Shown here in pieces: positions 44,527 through 54,618 of a stretch of 64,000 nucleotides of DNA. The translations under genes were made by a program, and so were the position numbers. The stretch's first letter is position 1, and every line of letters starts with the position of its first letter. The notes below the pieces were generated by a model. That model made no database searches, was not told the origin of the DNA, and saw nothing but the letters and a program-made list of their open reading frames with translations. The stretch comes from Kocuria marina (GTDB lineage Bacteria; Actinomycetota; Actinomycetes; Actinomycetales; Micrococcaceae), in NCBI RefSeq assembly GCF_000786655.1, contig NZ_JROM01000007.1:1-64000 (forward strand), in the 5' to 3' direction.

Positions 44527-45675
44527 TCAGACGTCCGTGGCCAACTGGCCGCACGCGCCGTCGATGTCGGAGCCGCGCGTGTCCCGCACCGTGGTGGGGA
44601 TGCCGTGGGCGCGCAGGCGCTCCACGAAGTTCTGCTCCACGCCGCGGCGCGAGGCCGTCCACTTGGAGCCGGGGGTGGGGTTGAGCGGGATGGGGTTCAC
44701 GTGCACCCACCCGGCACCGCGCTTGTTGAGCTTCTCCCCCAGCAGGTCCGCACGCCAGCCCTGGTCGTTGATGTCACGGATCAGCGCGTACTCGATCGAC
44801 ACGCGCCGGCCGGTGGCGTCGTAGTAGTCGCGCGCGGCCTCGAGCGCCTCGTCCACCTTCCACCGGGTGTTGATGGGGATCAGTTCGTCACGCAGTTCGT
44901 CGTCCGGGGCGTGCAGGGACAGCGCCAGGGTGATGGGCAGCTTCTCGAGCGTGAACTTGCGGATCCCGGGAACCAGGCCCACGGTGGACATGGTGAGCCC
45001 GCGCGCGGAGATCCCGAGTCCTTCCGGGGAGGGGTCGATGATCCGATGTACGGCGCCCATGGTGGCCTTGTAGTTGGCCAGGGCCTCCCCCATGCCCATG
45101 AACACGATGTTGGACACCCGCTGGGGCACGTCCTCCGGGTCCCCCACCACGCCGTCGCGCAGCGCCCGCACACCCTGGACCACTTGATCGGCGATCTCGG
45201 CGGCGGAGAGGTTGCGTGTGAGGCCGGACTGGCCGGTCGCACAGAACGGGCAGTTCATCCCGCACCCCGCCTGGGACGAAATGCACATGGTCACGCGCTT
45301 GTCGTAGCGCATGAGTACCGACTCGACCATAGCGCCGTCGAACAACCGGTGGACGGACTTGACGGTCATCCCCTGGTCCGCGCGCAATTGCCGCACGGTG
45401 GTCAACAGCGGCGGCAGGGCCTTGGCCGCGAGCTCGTCCCGCTGGGCGGCGGGCAGATCCGTCATGGCCGCGGGGTCCGCCTCGAAGCGCTCGAAGTAGT
45501 GCTTGGACAGCTGCGACGCCCGGAACGCGGGGTAGCCCGCGTCCTGTAGGAACTGCTTGCGCCCGGCCATGTCGAAGTCCGCGAGGTGCAGCGGGGGCTT
45601 GCCGCGCCGCGCGGGCTTGAACACGAGCTGGCCGGTCTTGGGTTTCGGGGTGATCTCAACGGGTTGTGCCGTCAT
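44527..45675 (-). CDS. rlmN: Dual-specificity RNA methyltransferase RlmN
   Basis: Radical-SAM enzyme that methylates C2 of A2503 in 23S rRNA and A37 in some tRNAs. 382 residues; iron-sulfur ligands C-G-M-N-C-P-F-C (C-x3-C-x2-C, about 131-138), SAM-binding G-M-G-E-A-L-A-N-Y, and the methyl-carrying Cys in the C-terminal [17 protein letters not shown] at 45675 with a GGGAGAGGA ribosome site. Its place between map and infA is not the usual actinobacterial one. Confidence 0.96.
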   Translation of the reverse strand: MTAQPVEITPKPKTGQLVFKPARRGKPPLHLADFDMAGRKQFLQDAGYPAFRASQLSKHYFERFEADPAAMTDLPAAQRDELAAKALPPLLTTVRQLRADQGMTVKSVHRLFDGAMVESVLMRYDKRVTMCISSQAGCGMNCPFCATGQSGLTRNLSAAEIADQVVQGVRALRDGVVGDPEDVPQRVSNIVFMGMGEALANYKATMGAVHRIIDPSPEGLGISARGLTMSTVGLVPGIRKFTLEKLPITLALSLHAPDDELRDELIPINTRWKVDEALEAARDYYDATGRRVSIEYALIRDINDQGWRADLLGEKLNKRGAGWVHVNPIPLNPTPGSKWTASRRGVEQNFVERLRAHGIPTTVRDTRGSDIDGACGQLATDV

Positions 45676-45774
45676 GGGAATCCTCTCCCTGTTCTCGGGG
45701 TGGTTCTGTGGTGTCAGGGGTCGGGTGGACGTTGCGGGACGAGCTGTGACGATCGGAAGTGCGGCGGCGGGCCG

Positions 45775-46608
45775 TCAGGCAGCGGGGATCGGGACCGGGC
45801 GGACCCCCAGGGGTTCGAGTTCGGAGCGGCCACCGTCCTCCGCGGTGAGCACCCACACGCCCTGGCTGTGGCGGCACACGGTGTGCTCCCACTGGCTCGC
45901 GCGCGAGCCGTCCGTGGTCACGACCGTCCATTCGTCCTCGAGCACGCGGGTCTCGATCCCGCCACGCACGAGCATGGGTTCGATGGCCAGCGCCATGCCC
46001 GTGACGAGCTTGGGCCCGCGGTTGCTGACCGCGTAGTTGGGGACGTCCGGGGCCATGTGCATCTCGGTGCCGATGCCGTGGCCCACGTAGTCCTCGAGGA
46101 TCCCCAGGCGTCCGCCCACGGTGTCCCGCACGTGGTGCTCGACCGCGCGGCCGATGTCCCCCACGTGGGTACCGGTGGCCATCGCGGCGATCCCGCGCCA
46201 CATGGCCGCGCGCGTGACGTCCGACAGTTCCTGGTCGGCGGGGTCGTGGGTCGTCCCCACGAGCACGGTGCGCGCGGAGTCCCCATGCCAACCGGCCACG
46301 ATCGCGCCGCCGTCGATCGAGACGATGTCACCGTCCGCCAGGACGCGCTGCCCGGGGATCCCGTGCACGACCTCGTCGTTGACGGAGGTGCACACCGTGG
46401 CCGGGTAGCCGTAGTAGCCCAGGAAGTTGGACTGCGCGTCGTACTCGTCCAGGACCTCGCGGAACGCACGGTCGAGGTCTGCGGTGGTGGCCCCGGGGAC
46501 GGCGGCCGCGACCGCGGCGTCGAGCGCGAGTGACGTGACCACGCCCGCCCGGGACATGGCCGCCAACTCGGCGTCCGACTTCAATTGGATCTTGCGGCGT
46601 CCGAACAC
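45775..46608 (-). CDS. map: Methionine aminopeptidase, type I
   Basis: Removes the N-terminal Met of new proteins. 277 residues with the metal ligands in S-I-D-G-G-A-I-V (Asp), H-G-D-S-A-R-T (Asp), G-H-G-I-G-T-E-M-H (His) and I-E-P-M-L (Glu). GTG at 46608 (V-F-G-R-R-K-I-Q) is chosen since family members begin with this short leader; GGAGG is 11 bases upstream. Third gene of secY-adk-map. Confidence 0.96.
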   Translation of the reverse strand: MFGRRKIQLKSDAELAAMSRAGVVTSLALDAAVAAAVPGATTADLDRAFREVLDEYDAQSNFLGYYGYPATVCTSVNDEVVHGIPGQRVLADGDIVSIDGGAIVAGWHGDSARTVLVGTTHDPADQELSDVTRAAMWRGIAAMATGTHVGDIGRAVEHHVRDTVGGRLGILEDYVGHGIGTEMHMAPDVPNYAVSNRGPKLVTGMALAIEPMLVRGGIETRVLEDEWTVVTTDGSRASQWEHTVCRHSQGVWVLTAEDGGRSELEPLGVRPVPIPAA

Positions 46609-46758
46609 GGTGCTCGGGACCTCCCTGATGGTTGATGTTCGTCTGACGGGCGAGCCCCCGGACCGACGCGTCACGCCGGTCTGGGGGCCCGTGATGGTTC
46701 TGGTGTGCGACGGCGCTCCCCCGGCCGCGGCCGAGCGGCGCCGTTCGTGGGTCGCGGC

Positions 46759-47325
46759 TCAGGCGGGCAGTGCCGCCAGGATGCGCTCGGTGACCTCGTC
46801 GATGCCGCCGAGTCCGTCCACGCGCGTGACGATGCCCCGGTCCTCGTACAGCTCCACGACCGGTGCGGTCTGCTCGTCGTAGACGTCCAGGCGGTGCCGG
46901 ATGACGTCCTCGGTGTCGTCCGTGCGGCCCTGGTCCTGGGCGCGGCCCAGCAACCGGGACACGAGCTCCTCGTTGTCCGCGGTGAGCAGCAGCACCACGT
47001 CCAGGGAGACCCCGTTGGCCTCGAGGATCCGGTCCAGTTCACGGACCTGGGCCACGGTGCGCGGGTACCCGTCCAGCAGGAAACCGTCGCGGACGTCGTC
47101 GTGCGACAACCGGTCGCGCACCATGTTGTTGGTCACGGAATCCGGGACGAGGTTCCCGGCGTCCGTGTAGCGCTGGGCTTCCTTGCCGAGTTCGGTCTGT
47201 TCCTTGATGTTGGCGCGGAAGATGTCACCGGTGGAGATCGCGGGAACGTCCAGTCGCTCGCAGATCCGCGCGGCCTGGGTACCCTTGCCCGCGCCCGGCG
47301 GTCCGATGATCAACATGCGGGTCAT
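46759..47325 (-). CDS. adk: Adenylate kinase (short, lidless form)
   Basis: Keeps ATP, ADP and AMP in balance. P-loop G-P-P-G-A-G-K-G-T-Q (8-17), AMP-site S-T-G-D-I-F-R and D-G-Y-P-R-T. At 188 residues it lacks the zinc-type lid insert (R-Q-D-D with T replaces it), as in actinobacteria. ATG at 47325 with AAGGAGAG upstream is chosen over an in-frame start 12 codons earlier. Confidence 0.97.
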   Translation of the reverse strand: MTRMLIIGPPGAGKGTQAARICERLDVPAISTGDIFRANIKEQTELGKEAQRYTDAGNLVPDSVTNNMVRDRLSHDDVRDGFLLDGYPRTVAQVRELDRILEANGVSLDVVLLLTADNEELVSRLLGRAQDQGRTDDTEDVIRHRLDVYDEQTAPVVELYEDRGIVTRVDGLGGIDEVTERILAALPA

Positions 47326-47403
47326 GTTCTCTCCTTGCGTCAAGGTCAGGTTCTCCCCCACTCTACCGGGCGGCGGACCCGCCGTACGTGGCTGAACGCG
47401 GGA

Positions 47404-48717
47404 TCAGGTGCGCAGCAGACCCTCGTAGTGGCGCTGTTGCAACTGGGCGTCGATCTGCTTGACGGTGTCCAGACCCACGCCCACCATGATCAGCAGCGAC
47501 GGGCCGCCGAAGGGGAAGTTCTGGTTCGCGTCGAAGAGCACGAGCGCCACGAGCGGGATCATGGACACGATGCCCAGGTACAGCGCACCGGGCAGGGTGA
47601 TCCGGGAGAGCACGTAGCGCAGGTAGTTCTCGGTGGGACGGCCCGCGCGGATCCCCGGGATGAAGCCGCCGTAGCGCTTCATGTTGTTGGAGACCTCTTC
47701 GGGGTTGAACGTGATGGACACGTAGAAGTACGTAAACGCCACGATCAGCAGGAAGTAGACCGTCATGTAGATCGGGTGGTCACCGCGGGCCAGGTACGTG
47801 TTGACCCAGTTGACCCACCCCGGAACGGGGCTGCCGTCGTCGGGCATCGCGAACTGCGCGATCATCGTGGGCAGCATGAGCATGGAGGACGCGAAGATGA
47901 TGGGGATCACGCCGGCCATGTTGACCTTGAGCGGGATGTAGGTGCTGGTCCCGCCGATCGTGCGGCGGCCCACCATGCGCTTGGCGTACTGCACCGGGAT
48001 CCGGCGCTGCGACTGCTCCACGAACACCACGCACGTGATGACCACGAGTCCCACGGCGCACACGCCCAGGAACAGGCCCCAACCGCGCGTGCGCAGGATG
48101 TCACCGAGCGCGGACGGGAACGTGGCCGCGATGGAAGTGAAGATCAGCAGGGACATGCCGTTGCCCACACCGCGGTCCGTGATGCGCTCACCGAGCCACA
48201 TGATCACGGTGGTGCCCGCGGTCATCGTGAGGATCATGATCACGAGCACCCAGAGCGAGTCGTCCGGGATGATGGGCAGGGGGCAGTTGCCGAGCAGGTT
48301 GCCCGAACGCGCCAGGGAGATCACGGTGGTCGCGTTCAACGCGGCCAGCCCGATCGTGAGGTAACGGGTGTACTGCGTGAGCTTGGTCTGCCCCTGCGCA
48401 CCCTCCTCGTGCAGTTCCTGGAACCGCGGGATCACCACGCGCAACAACTGCACGATGATGCTCGCGGTGATGTAGGGCATCACGCCCAGCGCGAAGATGG
48501 ACAGCTGCAACAGGGCCCCACCGCTGAACAGGTTGACCAGGTCGTACGCGCCACCCGTGGTGTTGCCCAGGGCGAGACACTGCTGCACGTTGCCGTAGTC
48601 CACACCCGGTGCGGGGATGAACGTCCCCAACCGGTAGATCACGATGATCCCCAGTGTGAACAGCAGCTTGTTGCGCAGCTCCGGCGTGGTAAACGCCCGT
48701 GCGAAAGCACTGAGCAC
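47404..48717 (-). CDS. secY: Protein translocase subunit SecY
   Basis: Main channel of the Sec system, 437 residues with ten membrane helices. N-terminal F-T-T-P-E-L-R-N-K-L, the plug region with F-S-G-G-A-L-L-Q-L-S-I-F-A-L-G-V-M-P-Y-I and the cytoplasmic loop with G-G-F-I-P-G-I-R-A-G-R-P-T are typical. GTG start at 48717 with GGAGGAGG upstream. A terminator separates it from rplO, so it starts its own unit with adk and map. Confidence 0.98.
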   Translation of the reverse strand: MLSAFARAFTTPELRNKLLFTLGIIVIYRLGTFIPAPGVDYGNVQQCLALGNTTGGAYDLVNLFSGGALLQLSIFALGVMPYITASIIVQLLRVVIPRFQELHEEGAQGQTKLTQYTRYLTIGLAALNATTVISLARSGNLLGNCPLPIIPDDSLWVLVIMILTMTAGTTVIMWLGERITDRGVGNGMSLLIFTSIAATFPSALGDILRTRGWGLFLGVCAVGLVVITCVVFVEQSQRRIPVQYAKRMVGRRTIGGTSTYIPLKVNMAGVIPIIFASSMLMLPTMIAQFAMPDDGSPVPGWVNWVNTYLARGDHPIYMTVYFLLIVAFTYFYVSITFNPEEVSNNMKRYGGFIPGIRAGRPTENYLRYVLSRITLPGALYLGIVSMIPLVALVLFDANQNFPFGGPSLLIMVGVGLDTVKQIDAQLQQRHYEGLLRT

Positions 48718-48766
48718 AGGTCCTCCTCCAAAAACGTGGTGGCCCGGTGGGTTCCGACCCCGGGCA

Positions 48767-48772
48767 AGTCTA
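48767..48772 (-). promoter_or_regulatory. Candidate -10 box of secY-adk-map
   Basis: TAGACT on the minus strand, about 50 bases before the secY start and downstream of the rplO terminator. The -35 region is not clear. Confidence 0.4.
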
Positions 48773-48867
48773 GCGAAGGATGCGCCGCGACCCCGGCGGT
48801 TGGTCTTGCGACATCCTGGTAAAGCGATTCGGGCGACGCGGTCCGGGCGTCGTCGTGGGGGTAACGC

Positions 48868-48905
48868 AACGGGCCCCGCGCCGGCAATCCGGCACGGGGC
48901 CCGTT
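48868..48905 (-). terminator. Terminator after rplO
   Basis: AACGGGCCCCG-x-GCCGG and CCGG-x-ACGGGGCCCGTT form a long GC-rich hairpin about 45 bases after the rplO stop. It splits the spc operon from secY. Confidence 0.75.
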
Positions 48906-48947
48906 CCAGTTCAGGGATTCACCCTACAACCGAACACTGGGATCGGT

Positions 48948-49415
48948 TCACGCGTTCTGCGTGGACCCACCAGCCGCGGCGATCTTCTCCGCCGCGGACG
49001 CGGAGAACTTGTCCGCGGTGATGTTCAGCGCCACGGAGATCTCCCCGCTGCCGAGCACCTTCACGGGCTGGTTCTTGCGCACCGCACCCTTGGCGACCAG
49101 GTCCGCGACGGTGACCGTGCCACCCTCGGGGAACAGCTCGCCCAGGCGGTCCAGGTTCACGACCTGGTACTCCACGCGGAACGGGTTCTTGAACCCGCGC
49201 AGCTTGGGCAGGCGCATGTGCAGCGGCAGCTGACCGCCCGCGAAACCGGCCTTGACCTGGTAACGCGCCTTGGTGCCCTTGGTACCACGGCCCGCGGTCT
49301 TACCCTTCGAGGCCTCGCCACGGCCAAGACGCGTCTTGGCCTGGTGCGAGCCGGGGGCGGGACGCAGGTGGTGGACCTTCAGAGCGTGGCGCTTGCTCTC
49401 GGTGTTTTCAGCCAT
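48948..49415 (-). CDS. rplO: 50S ribosomal protein L15
   Basis: 155 residues: [12 protein letters not shown], then the Gly/Lys-rich R-G[14 protein letters not shown] stretch that threads into 23S rRNA. Starts two bases after the rpmD stop. Last gene of the spc operon here. Confidence 0.98.
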   Translation of the reverse strand: MAENTESKRHALKVHHLRPAPGSHQAKTRLGRGEASKGKTAGRGTKGTKARYQVKAGFAGGQLPLHMRLPKLRGFKNPFRVEYQVVNLDRLGELFPEGGTVTVADLVAKGAVRKNQPVKVLGSGEISVALNITADKFSASAAEKIAAAGGSTQNA

Positions 49416-49417
49416 GC

Positions 49418-49624
49418 TCAGGCCTCCTCAACCTCTACGAGATGCGACACCGTGTTGATCATGCCCACGGTGGCGGCATCGGCCTTGCGCTCCACGACCT
49501 GGCCCGGACGCTTGAGACCGAGCGAACGCAGCGTGTCGCGCATGTTCTGCTTCTGACCGACCACGGAGCGGACCTGCTTCACGCGCAGGGACGCGCCGGT
49601 GGCCTGAATGCGCTTTCCGTTCAT
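49418..49624 (-). CDS. rpmD: 50S ribosomal protein L30
   Basis: 68 residues; the [10 protein letters not shown] start and T-L-R-S-L-G-L-K-R motif define L30. The stop of rpsE and the ATG of rpmD share one base, so translation is coupled. Confidence 0.97.
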   Translation of the reverse strand: MNGKRIQATGASLRVKQVRSVVGQKQNMRDTLRSLGLKRPGQVVERKADAATVGMINTVSHLVEVEEA

Positions 49625-50352
49625 CAGGCACCTGCCTTCTGGATGTCACGCAGCAACGGCGCGGGAACGACCTCGTCCATGGGCAGGCCACGGCGGGCCG
49701 CCACGGAGGCGGGCTCCTCGAGCTCACGCAGCGCCTGGATGGTCGCGTGCACGATGTTGATCTGGTTGGACGAGCCCAGGGACTTGGACAGCACGTCGTG
49801 GATACCGGCGCACTCGAGCACCGCACGCACCGGACCACCGGCGATCACACCGGTACCCGGGGTCGCCGGGCGCAGCATGACGACGCCGGCCGCGGCCTCA
49901 CCCTGCACACGGTGCGGGATGGTGCGGTTCTCCACGCGGGGGACCCGGAAGAAGTTCTTCTTGGCCTCCTCCACGCCCTTGGAGATCGCGGCGGGAACTT
50001 CCTTGGCCTTGCCGTAGCCCACGCCGACCATGCCGTTGCCGTCACCGACGACCACGAGAGCGGTGAAGCTGAAGCGACGACCACCCTTGACGACCTTGGA
50101 CACACGGTTGATGGTCACGACGCGCTCGAGGAACTTGTCCTTGTCGTCGTCGCGCCCGCCACGGCCCCCACGACCACCACGGTCGTTGCGGCCACCGCGC
50201 TCGTTGCGACCACCACGGTCGCTACGACCGCCGCGGCCACCGCGGTTCTCGTCGGTCCCCTGGCGCTCCGAGGTGTTCGCCTCGGTCGTCGTGTTGGAAC
50301 CGTTGGTGGCTTCGCTCACCTGAGTTTCCTTCTCGTTCTTCTGCTCGCTCAC
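49624..50352 (-). CDS. rpsE: 30S ribosomal protein S5 with Arg/Gly-rich N-terminal extension
   Basis: S5 guards decoding accuracy and lines the mRNA entry. The core starts about residue 73 ([21 protein letters not shown]) and is normal. Before it are 35 polar residues rich in Glu, Ser and Thr, and a repeat of R-G-G-R and N-D/E-R-G-G-R units (36-68). At 242 residues it is longer than the usual 166-220. Overlaps rplR by four bases and rpmD by one. Confidence 0.97.
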   Translation of the reverse strand: MSEQKNEKETQVSEATNGSNTTTEANTSERQGTDENRGGRGGRSDRGGRNERGGRNDRGGRGGRGGRDDDKDKFLERVVTINRVSKVVKGGRRFSFTALVVVGDGNGMVGVGYGKAKEVPAAISKGVEEAKKNFFRVPRVENRTIPHRVQGEAAAGVVMLRPATPGTGVIAGGPVRAVLECAGIHDVLSKSLGSSNQINIVHATIQALRELEEPASVAARRGLPMDEVVPAPLLRDIQKAGA

Positions 50353-50720
50353 AGCGCCAGACCTCCTTCACGGGCACCCTCGGCCACCGCGGCCACGCGG
50401 CCGTGGTACTTGTTGCCGCCGCGGTCGAACACGACGGTCTCGATCCCCGCAGCCTTCGCGCGCTCGGCGATCAGCTCACCGATGCGCTTGGCCTTGGCGG
50501 TCTTGTCGTCGGACGACGCACGCAGATCGCTTTCCATGGTGGACGCGGAGACCAGGGTGAAGCCCTTGTCGTCGTCGATCACCTGGGCGACCATGTGGCG
50601 GGTGGAACGCGTGACCACCAGACGGGGGCGCAGCGCGGTTCCGGCGATGTGCTTGCGCACGCGGCGGTGACGCCGTGCCCGCTGAGCAGCCTTCGACTTT
50701 CCCTTGATTACGAGAGCCAT
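50349..50720 (-). CDS. rplR: 50S ribosomal protein L18
   Basis: 5S rRNA-binding protein, 123 residues. [22 protein letters not shown] and [13 protein letters not shown] are family blocks. Starts two bases after the rplF stop. Confidence 0.98.
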   Translation of the reverse strand: MALVIKGKSKAAQRARRHRRVRKHIAGTALRPRLVVTRSTRHMVAQVIDDDKGFTLVSASTMESDLRASSDDKTAKAKRIGELIAERAKAAGIETVVFDRGGNKYHGRVAAVAEGAREGGLAL

Positions 50721-50722
50721 GA

Positions 50723-51259
50723 TTACTTACCAGCCTTTCCGGCCTTGCGGCGGATCTGCTCGCCGGCGTAGCGCACGCCCTTGCCCTTGTAGGGATCGGG
50801 CAGACGCAGGGAGCGGATCTTCGCGGCGACCTGGCCAACCTGCTGCTTGTCGATACCGGAAACGGTGACCTTGTTGGCGCCCTCGACGGACAGCGTGATG
50901 CCGTCCGGAGCGTTGAAGGGCACCGGGTGGCTGTAACCCAGAGCGAACTCCAGGTTGGCACCCTTGGCCTGGACACGGTAACCCGTGCCCACGATCTCCA
51001 GCTGCTTGGCGTAGCCCTGCGAGACACCCTGGATCATGTTGGAGATCAGGGTGCGCGTGAGGCCGTGCAAGGAACGGGATTCGCGCTCGTCGTTGGGGCG
51101 GGACACCTGAACGGTGCCGTCCTCGACGACCACGGTGATGGGCGCGGCCACGGTGTGGGTCAGTTCGCCCTTGGGGCCCTTGACCTGCACCACGGAACCG
51201 TCCACGGAGACCTCCACACCGGCGGGCACAGAGATCGGGAGACGTCCAATACGTGACAT
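50723..51259 (-). CDS. rplF: 50S ribosomal protein L6
   Basis: 178 residues, two repeated L6 domains; S-R-I-G-R-L-P-I at the start and the [12 protein letters not shown]-terminal motif, which contacts the sarcin-ricin region of 23S rRNA. Confidence 0.98.
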   Translation of the reverse strand: MSRIGRLPISVPAGVEVSVDGSVVQVKGPKGELTHTVAAPITVVVEDGTVQVSRPNDERESRSLHGLTRTLISNMIQGVSQGYAKQLEIVGTGYRVQAKGANLEFALGYSHPVPFNAPDGITLSVEGANKVTVSGIDKQQVGQVAAKIRSLRLPDPYKGKGVRYAGEQIRRKAGKAGK

Positions 51260-51290
51260 GTCTTCTTCCTTTCTTCTTCTGTGCTACCGA

Positions 51291-51689
51291 TTACCAGACG
51301 TACGCGAGGACTTCCCCGCCCACGCCCTTCTTGCCGGCCTGCTTGTCGGTCAGCAGCCCGGAGGACGTGGAGAGGATCGCGATGCCGAGGCCGCCGAACA
51401 CGCGGGGCAGCTCGGTGGACTTCGCGTACACGCGCAGGCCCGGCTTGGAGATGCGGCGGACACCGGCGATCGAGCGCTCACGGTTGGAACCGAACTTCAG
51501 CGACAGGGTCAGGGTCTTGCCCACCCGTGCGGGTTCTTCGGACCAGTCGGCGATGTAGCCCTCGGCCTTGAGGATGTCCGCGATCCGAGCCTTGAGCTTG
51601 GAGTACGGCATGCTCACGGTGTCGTGGTAGGCCGAGTTCGCGTTACGCAGCCGCGTCAGCATGTCTGCGACGGGATCTGTCATTGTCAT
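51291..51689 (-). CDS. rpsH: 30S ribosomal protein S8
   Basis: 132 residues; [13 protein letters not shown] and the C-terminal S-T-S-S-G-L-L-T-D motif are S8-specific. S8 organises the central domain of 16S rRNA and in E. coli represses the spc operon. Follows rplE by 74 bases; rpsN, usually between the two, is missing. Confidence 0.98.
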   Translation of the reverse strand: MTMTDPVADMLTRLRNANSAYHDTVSMPYSKLKARIADILKAEGYIADWSEEPARVGKTLTLSLKFGSNRERSIAGVRRISKPGLRVYAKSTELPRVFGGLGIAILSTSSGLLTDKQAGKKGVGGEVLAYVW

Positions 51690-51763
51690 GTGGGCTTCAG
51701 CCCTTCCTCGTCAGGGTTTCCCTGCCGGTTGCAGCCCGCAGGGACCTTCTGACGTCGATGGAA

Positions 51764-52333
51764 TCAGTTGGTCTTGAACGGGAAACCGAGCGCCTTGAGC
51801 AGCGCGCGACCCTCGTCGTCGGTCTTGGCGGAGGTGACCACGGTGATGTCCATACCGCGCACGCGATCGATCTTGTCCTGATCGATCTCGTGGAACATGG
51901 ACTGTTCCGTCAGACCGAAGGTGTAGTTGCCGTTGCCGTCGAAGTGACGGTCGGACAGACCACGGAAGTCACGGATACGCGGCAGCGCGAGCGTGACGAG
52001 ACGGTCCAGGAATTCCCACATCCGCTCGCCACGCATGGTGACGTGAGCGCCGATGGGCATTCCCTCACGCAGCTTGAACTGCGCGATGGACTTCTTGGCC
52101 CGGTTGACCACGGGCTTCTGACCGGTGATGGCGGTGAGGTCCTTGATGGCGTTGTCCACCAGCTTGGAGTCCTTGGCCGCCTCGCCCAGACCCATGTTGA
52201 CCACGACCTTGACCACGCGCGGCATCTGCATGACGTTCGCGTAGCCGAACTGCTCCTGCAGGGCCGGGACGACGGTCTCCTGGTACTTGGTCTTGAACCG
52301 GGGGGTGAACTTGGTTTCGGTGGTTTCGCTCAT
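51764..52333 (-). CDS. rplE: 50S ribosomal protein L5
   Basis: 5S rRNA-binding protein of 189 residues. Start ATG at 52333 shares one base with the rplX stop (TGATG); a GTG one codon earlier is less likely. N-M-G-L-G-E-A and P-R-I-R-D-F-R-G-L are conserved blocks. Confidence 0.97.
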   Translation of the reverse strand: MSETTETKFTPRFKTKYQETVVPALQEQFGYANVMQMPRVVKVVVNMGLGEAAKDSKLVDNAIKDLTAITGQKPVVNRAKKSIAQFKLREGMPIGAHVTMRGERMWEFLDRLVTLALPRIRDFRGLSDRHFDGNGNYTFGLTEQSMFHEIDQDKIDRVRGMDITVVTSAKTDDEGRALLKALGFPFKTN

Positions 52334-52671
52334 CACAGATCCTTGCCGGTGCTCTTGGACACGCGAACGCGGACGGTCTTCTGCTTGCCGTTGCGCTCCA
52401 CGGTCTCGGTGCGGTAGCCCACACGGGTCGGCTTGCCGGTCTCCGGGTCCACGAGCATCACGTTGGAGATGTGGATCGGAGCCTCGGACTTGACGAGGCC
52501 GCCGGCTTCGCCCTGGGCGTTGGCGCGCTTGTGCTTGGTCACGACGTTGACGCCCTCGACCACCACGCGGGAGGTCTCGGTGATCACGCGCAGGACCTTG
52601 CCCTGCTCGCCCTTGTTCTTACCGGTGATGACCTGAACCAGGTCGCCGGTCTTGATCTTGAATTTCGCCAT
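52333..52671 (-). CDS. rplX: 50S ribosomal protein L24
   Basis: 112 residues; [17 protein letters not shown] is the KOW motif. One of the two starters of 50S assembly. Begins one base after the rplN stop. Confidence 0.98.
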   Translation of the reverse strand: MAKFKIKTGDLVQVITGKNKGEQGKVLRVITETSRVVVEGVNVVTKHKRANAQGEAGGLVKSEAPIHISNVMLVDPETGKPTRVGYRTETVERNGKQKTVRVRVSKSTGKDL

Positions 52672-52672
52672 G

Positions 52673-53041
52673 TCAGAGCACCTCCGGGGCCAGCGAGACG
52701 ATCTTCATGAACTTCTTGTCGCGCAGCTCGCGGCCCACGGGGCCGAAGATACGCGTGCCGCGGGGGTCCCCGTCGTTCTTCAAGATCACTGCGGCGTTCT
52801 CGTCGAAACGGATGTAGGAACCGTCGGGACGGCGCCTCTGCTTCTTGGTACGGACCACAACCGCCTTGACGACGTCACCCTTCTTGACGTTGCCGCCGGG
52901 GATGGCGTCCTTGACGGTGGCGACGATGATGTCGCCAATGCCTGCGTAACGGCGTCCGGATCCACCGAGCACACGGATGGTGAGAATTTCCTTCGCACCC
53001 GTGTTGTCGGCGACCCTCAGCCGCGATTCCTGCTGAATCAC
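52673..53041 (-). CDS. rplN: 50S ribosomal protein L14
   Basis: 122 residues; [16 protein letters not shown] and F-D-E-N-A-A-V are hallmarks. First gene of the spc operon, which here begins with its own promoter about 390 bases upstream rather than running on from rpsQ. Confidence 0.98.
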   Translation of the reverse strand: MIQQESRLRVADNTGAKEILTIRVLGGSGRRYAGIGDIIVATVKDAIPGGNVKKGDVVKAVVVRTKKQRRRPDGSYIRFDENAAVILKNDGDPRGTRIFGPVGRELRDKKFMKIVSLAPEVL

Positions 53042-53438
53042 TGATTTACTCCTGTCGTCGCGCTGGTTCTCATCCGATGGTGCTGAATGTCGAGCCTTGC
53101 GGAACGGTGGTCGTGTGAACGCTCCACGCCACGGTGTTCCCCGTGACCGTAGGAGGGGTCCGGGGCGTGCGCGGAGTTCGTACGCGATGATCGCTCACAC
53201 ATGGTGGCGAACGGGTTCGCCGTGCTGCCCTGCTCGGATTCGTGGCTGAATGCAGAATCAACGAGCAAGTTGTCGCAGCGTCCGCGGCGTACAACGCGCG
53301 GAGCCGCCCACGGGTATACCGCAGGGCTTGCCGCCGTCCCGGTACGGTGCGCGCAGCGCACGTGGGACGGACGTGGATTCTGACTCAGCAGGGTCGAAGT
53401 CAGAGTGGGCACACGTGTGTCGACACGCGTACCGGCCT
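53042..53438 (-). other. Long leader of the spc operon, no gene seen
   Basis: Between rplN and the promoter at 53439-53468 there are nearly 400 bases with no supported gene on either strand. Open frames here are short, overlapping and without family signs. The only obvious element is GGTATACC, an 8-base palindrome at 53313-53320. If the promoter call is right, this is an unusually long untranslated leader and could hold ribosomal-protein feedback structure. Confidence 0.5.
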
Positions 53439-53468
53439 ACTCTACCGCGCCCCGGCGGGGAACGCCAA
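53439..53468 (-). promoter_or_regulatory. Candidate promoter of the spc operon
   Basis: On the minus strand TTGGCG (53468-53463) and TAGAGT (53444-53439) are 18 bases apart, close to the vegetative consensus, and lie just downstream of the rpsQ terminator. Confidence 0.55.
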
Positions 53469-53565
53469 TCGCTGTACAGGCCGGCGGACGGCACGGGACC
53501 GGGTGCGCAAGCGGCGTCGGCAGCGACGTCGTGCAAGGCGCCGGGCAGCGCCGTCGTGCACGCGC

Positions 53566-53599
53566 AAGGGCCCCCGACCGCAACCGGTCGGGGGCCCTT
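53566..53599 (-). terminator. Terminator of the S10 operon
   Basis: AAGGGCCCCCGACCG (53566-53580) pairs perfectly with CGGTCGGGGGCCCTT (53585-53599) around a four-base loop, 18 bases after the rpsQ stop. It ends the rpsJ-rpsQ transcript. Confidence 0.85.
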
Positions 53600-53617
53600 G
53601 ACGCTGTCGAGGAGGTC

Positions 53618-53905
53618 CTACTTGGCCTTCTCGATGATCTCCACGATCCGCCAGTTCTTGGTGGCGGACAGCGGACGGGTCTCGGCGATGCGCACGAGGT
53701 CCCCGACGCCGCAGGTGTTCTGCTCGTCGTGGGCCTTCACACGCTTGGACTTGCGCAGCACCTTGCCGTACAGGGCGTGCTTGACGCGGTCCTCGACCTG
53801 GACGACCACGGTCTTGTCCATCTTGTCGGAGACCACGTAGCCCTGGCGGGTCTTGCGGTCACCGCGCTCGGCCGCGGCCGATTCGTTGTTAACCTGCTCG
53901 CTCAC
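53618..53905 (-). CDS. rpsQ: 30S ribosomal protein S17
   Basis: 95 residues; [14 protein letters not shown] and [14 protein letters not shown] are S17 blocks, preceded by a 20-residue charged start. Overlaps rpmC by four bases. Last gene of the S10 operon. Confidence 0.98.
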   Translation of the reverse strand: MSEQVNNESAAAERGDRKTRQGYVVSDKMDKTVVVQVEDRVKHALYGKVLRKSKRVKAHDEQNTCGVGDLVRIAETRPLSATKNWRIVEIIEKAK

Positions 53906-54198
53906 TTGGCATCATCCTCAGACTTGGCAGCCTTCTTCGAGGCCTTCTTCTCGGTCTTCTCAGCAGCCGGCGCCACGTCCTCGCGGATCCCGAGCTCGCG
54001 TTCACGCAGCACGGTGTAGATCCGGGCGATGTCGCGCTTGACGGACTTGAGACGGCCGTTGCTCTCGAGCTGACCGGTCGCGGCCTGGAAGCGCAGGTTG
54101 AACAGCTCTTCCTTGGACTTGCGCAGCTGGTCGGTGAGGGCACCGGTGTCGAGAGCCGCGAGGTTCTCCATGTTCAGATCCTTGGATCCAATAGCCAT
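53902..54198 (-). CDS. rpmC: 50S ribosomal protein L29 with Lys/Ala/Glu-rich tail
   Basis: Core residues 10-72 include [14 protein letters not shown] and [12 protein letters not shown], typical of L29 near the peptide exit. About 25 extra residues of Lys, Ala, Glu and Asp follow, giving 98 against the usual 65-75. Confidence 0.96.
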   Translation of the reverse strand: MAIGSKDLNMENLAALDTGALTDQLRKSKEELFNLRFQAATGQLESNGRLKSVKRDIARIYTVLRERELGIREDVAPAAEKTEKKASKKAAKSEDDAK

Positions 54199-54201
54199 TG
54201 A

Positions 54202-54618
54202 TCATTCACCGCCTTCGCGACGCACGATGCGTGCCTTCATCGGGAGCTTGTGGATGGCCAGGCGCAGCGCCTCACGCGCCACATCCTCGCTCACGCCGGA
54301 GATCTCGAACATCACGCGTCCGGGCTTGACGTTGGCGATCCACCACTCGGGGGAACCCTTACCGGAACCCATGCGGGTCTCGGCGGGCTTCTTGGTCAGG
54401 GGACGGTCCGGGTAAATGTTGATCCAGACCTTGCCGCCACGCTTGATGTGACGGGTCATGGCGATACGCGCGGCCTCGATCTGACGGTTCGTGACGTACG
54501 CCGGGCTCATCGCCTGGATGCCCCACTCGCCGAACGTGACCTGGGTTCCGCCCTTGGCCTGACCCCGACGACGCGGGTGGTGCTGCTTACGGAACTTCAC
54601 ACGACGTGGGATGAGCAT
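54202..54618 (-). CDS. rplP: 50S ribosomal protein L16
   Basis: 138 residues; [16 protein letters not shown] and [14 protein letters not shown] are universal. Lies by the A-site tRNA elbow. Start and rpsC stop share one base. Confidence 0.98.

Noticed and set aside
53038-53840. Several short open frames in the gap between rpsQ and rplN
   Set aside because: They overlap each other, cross the terminator or rpsQ, lack ribosome sites and carry no recognisable motif.
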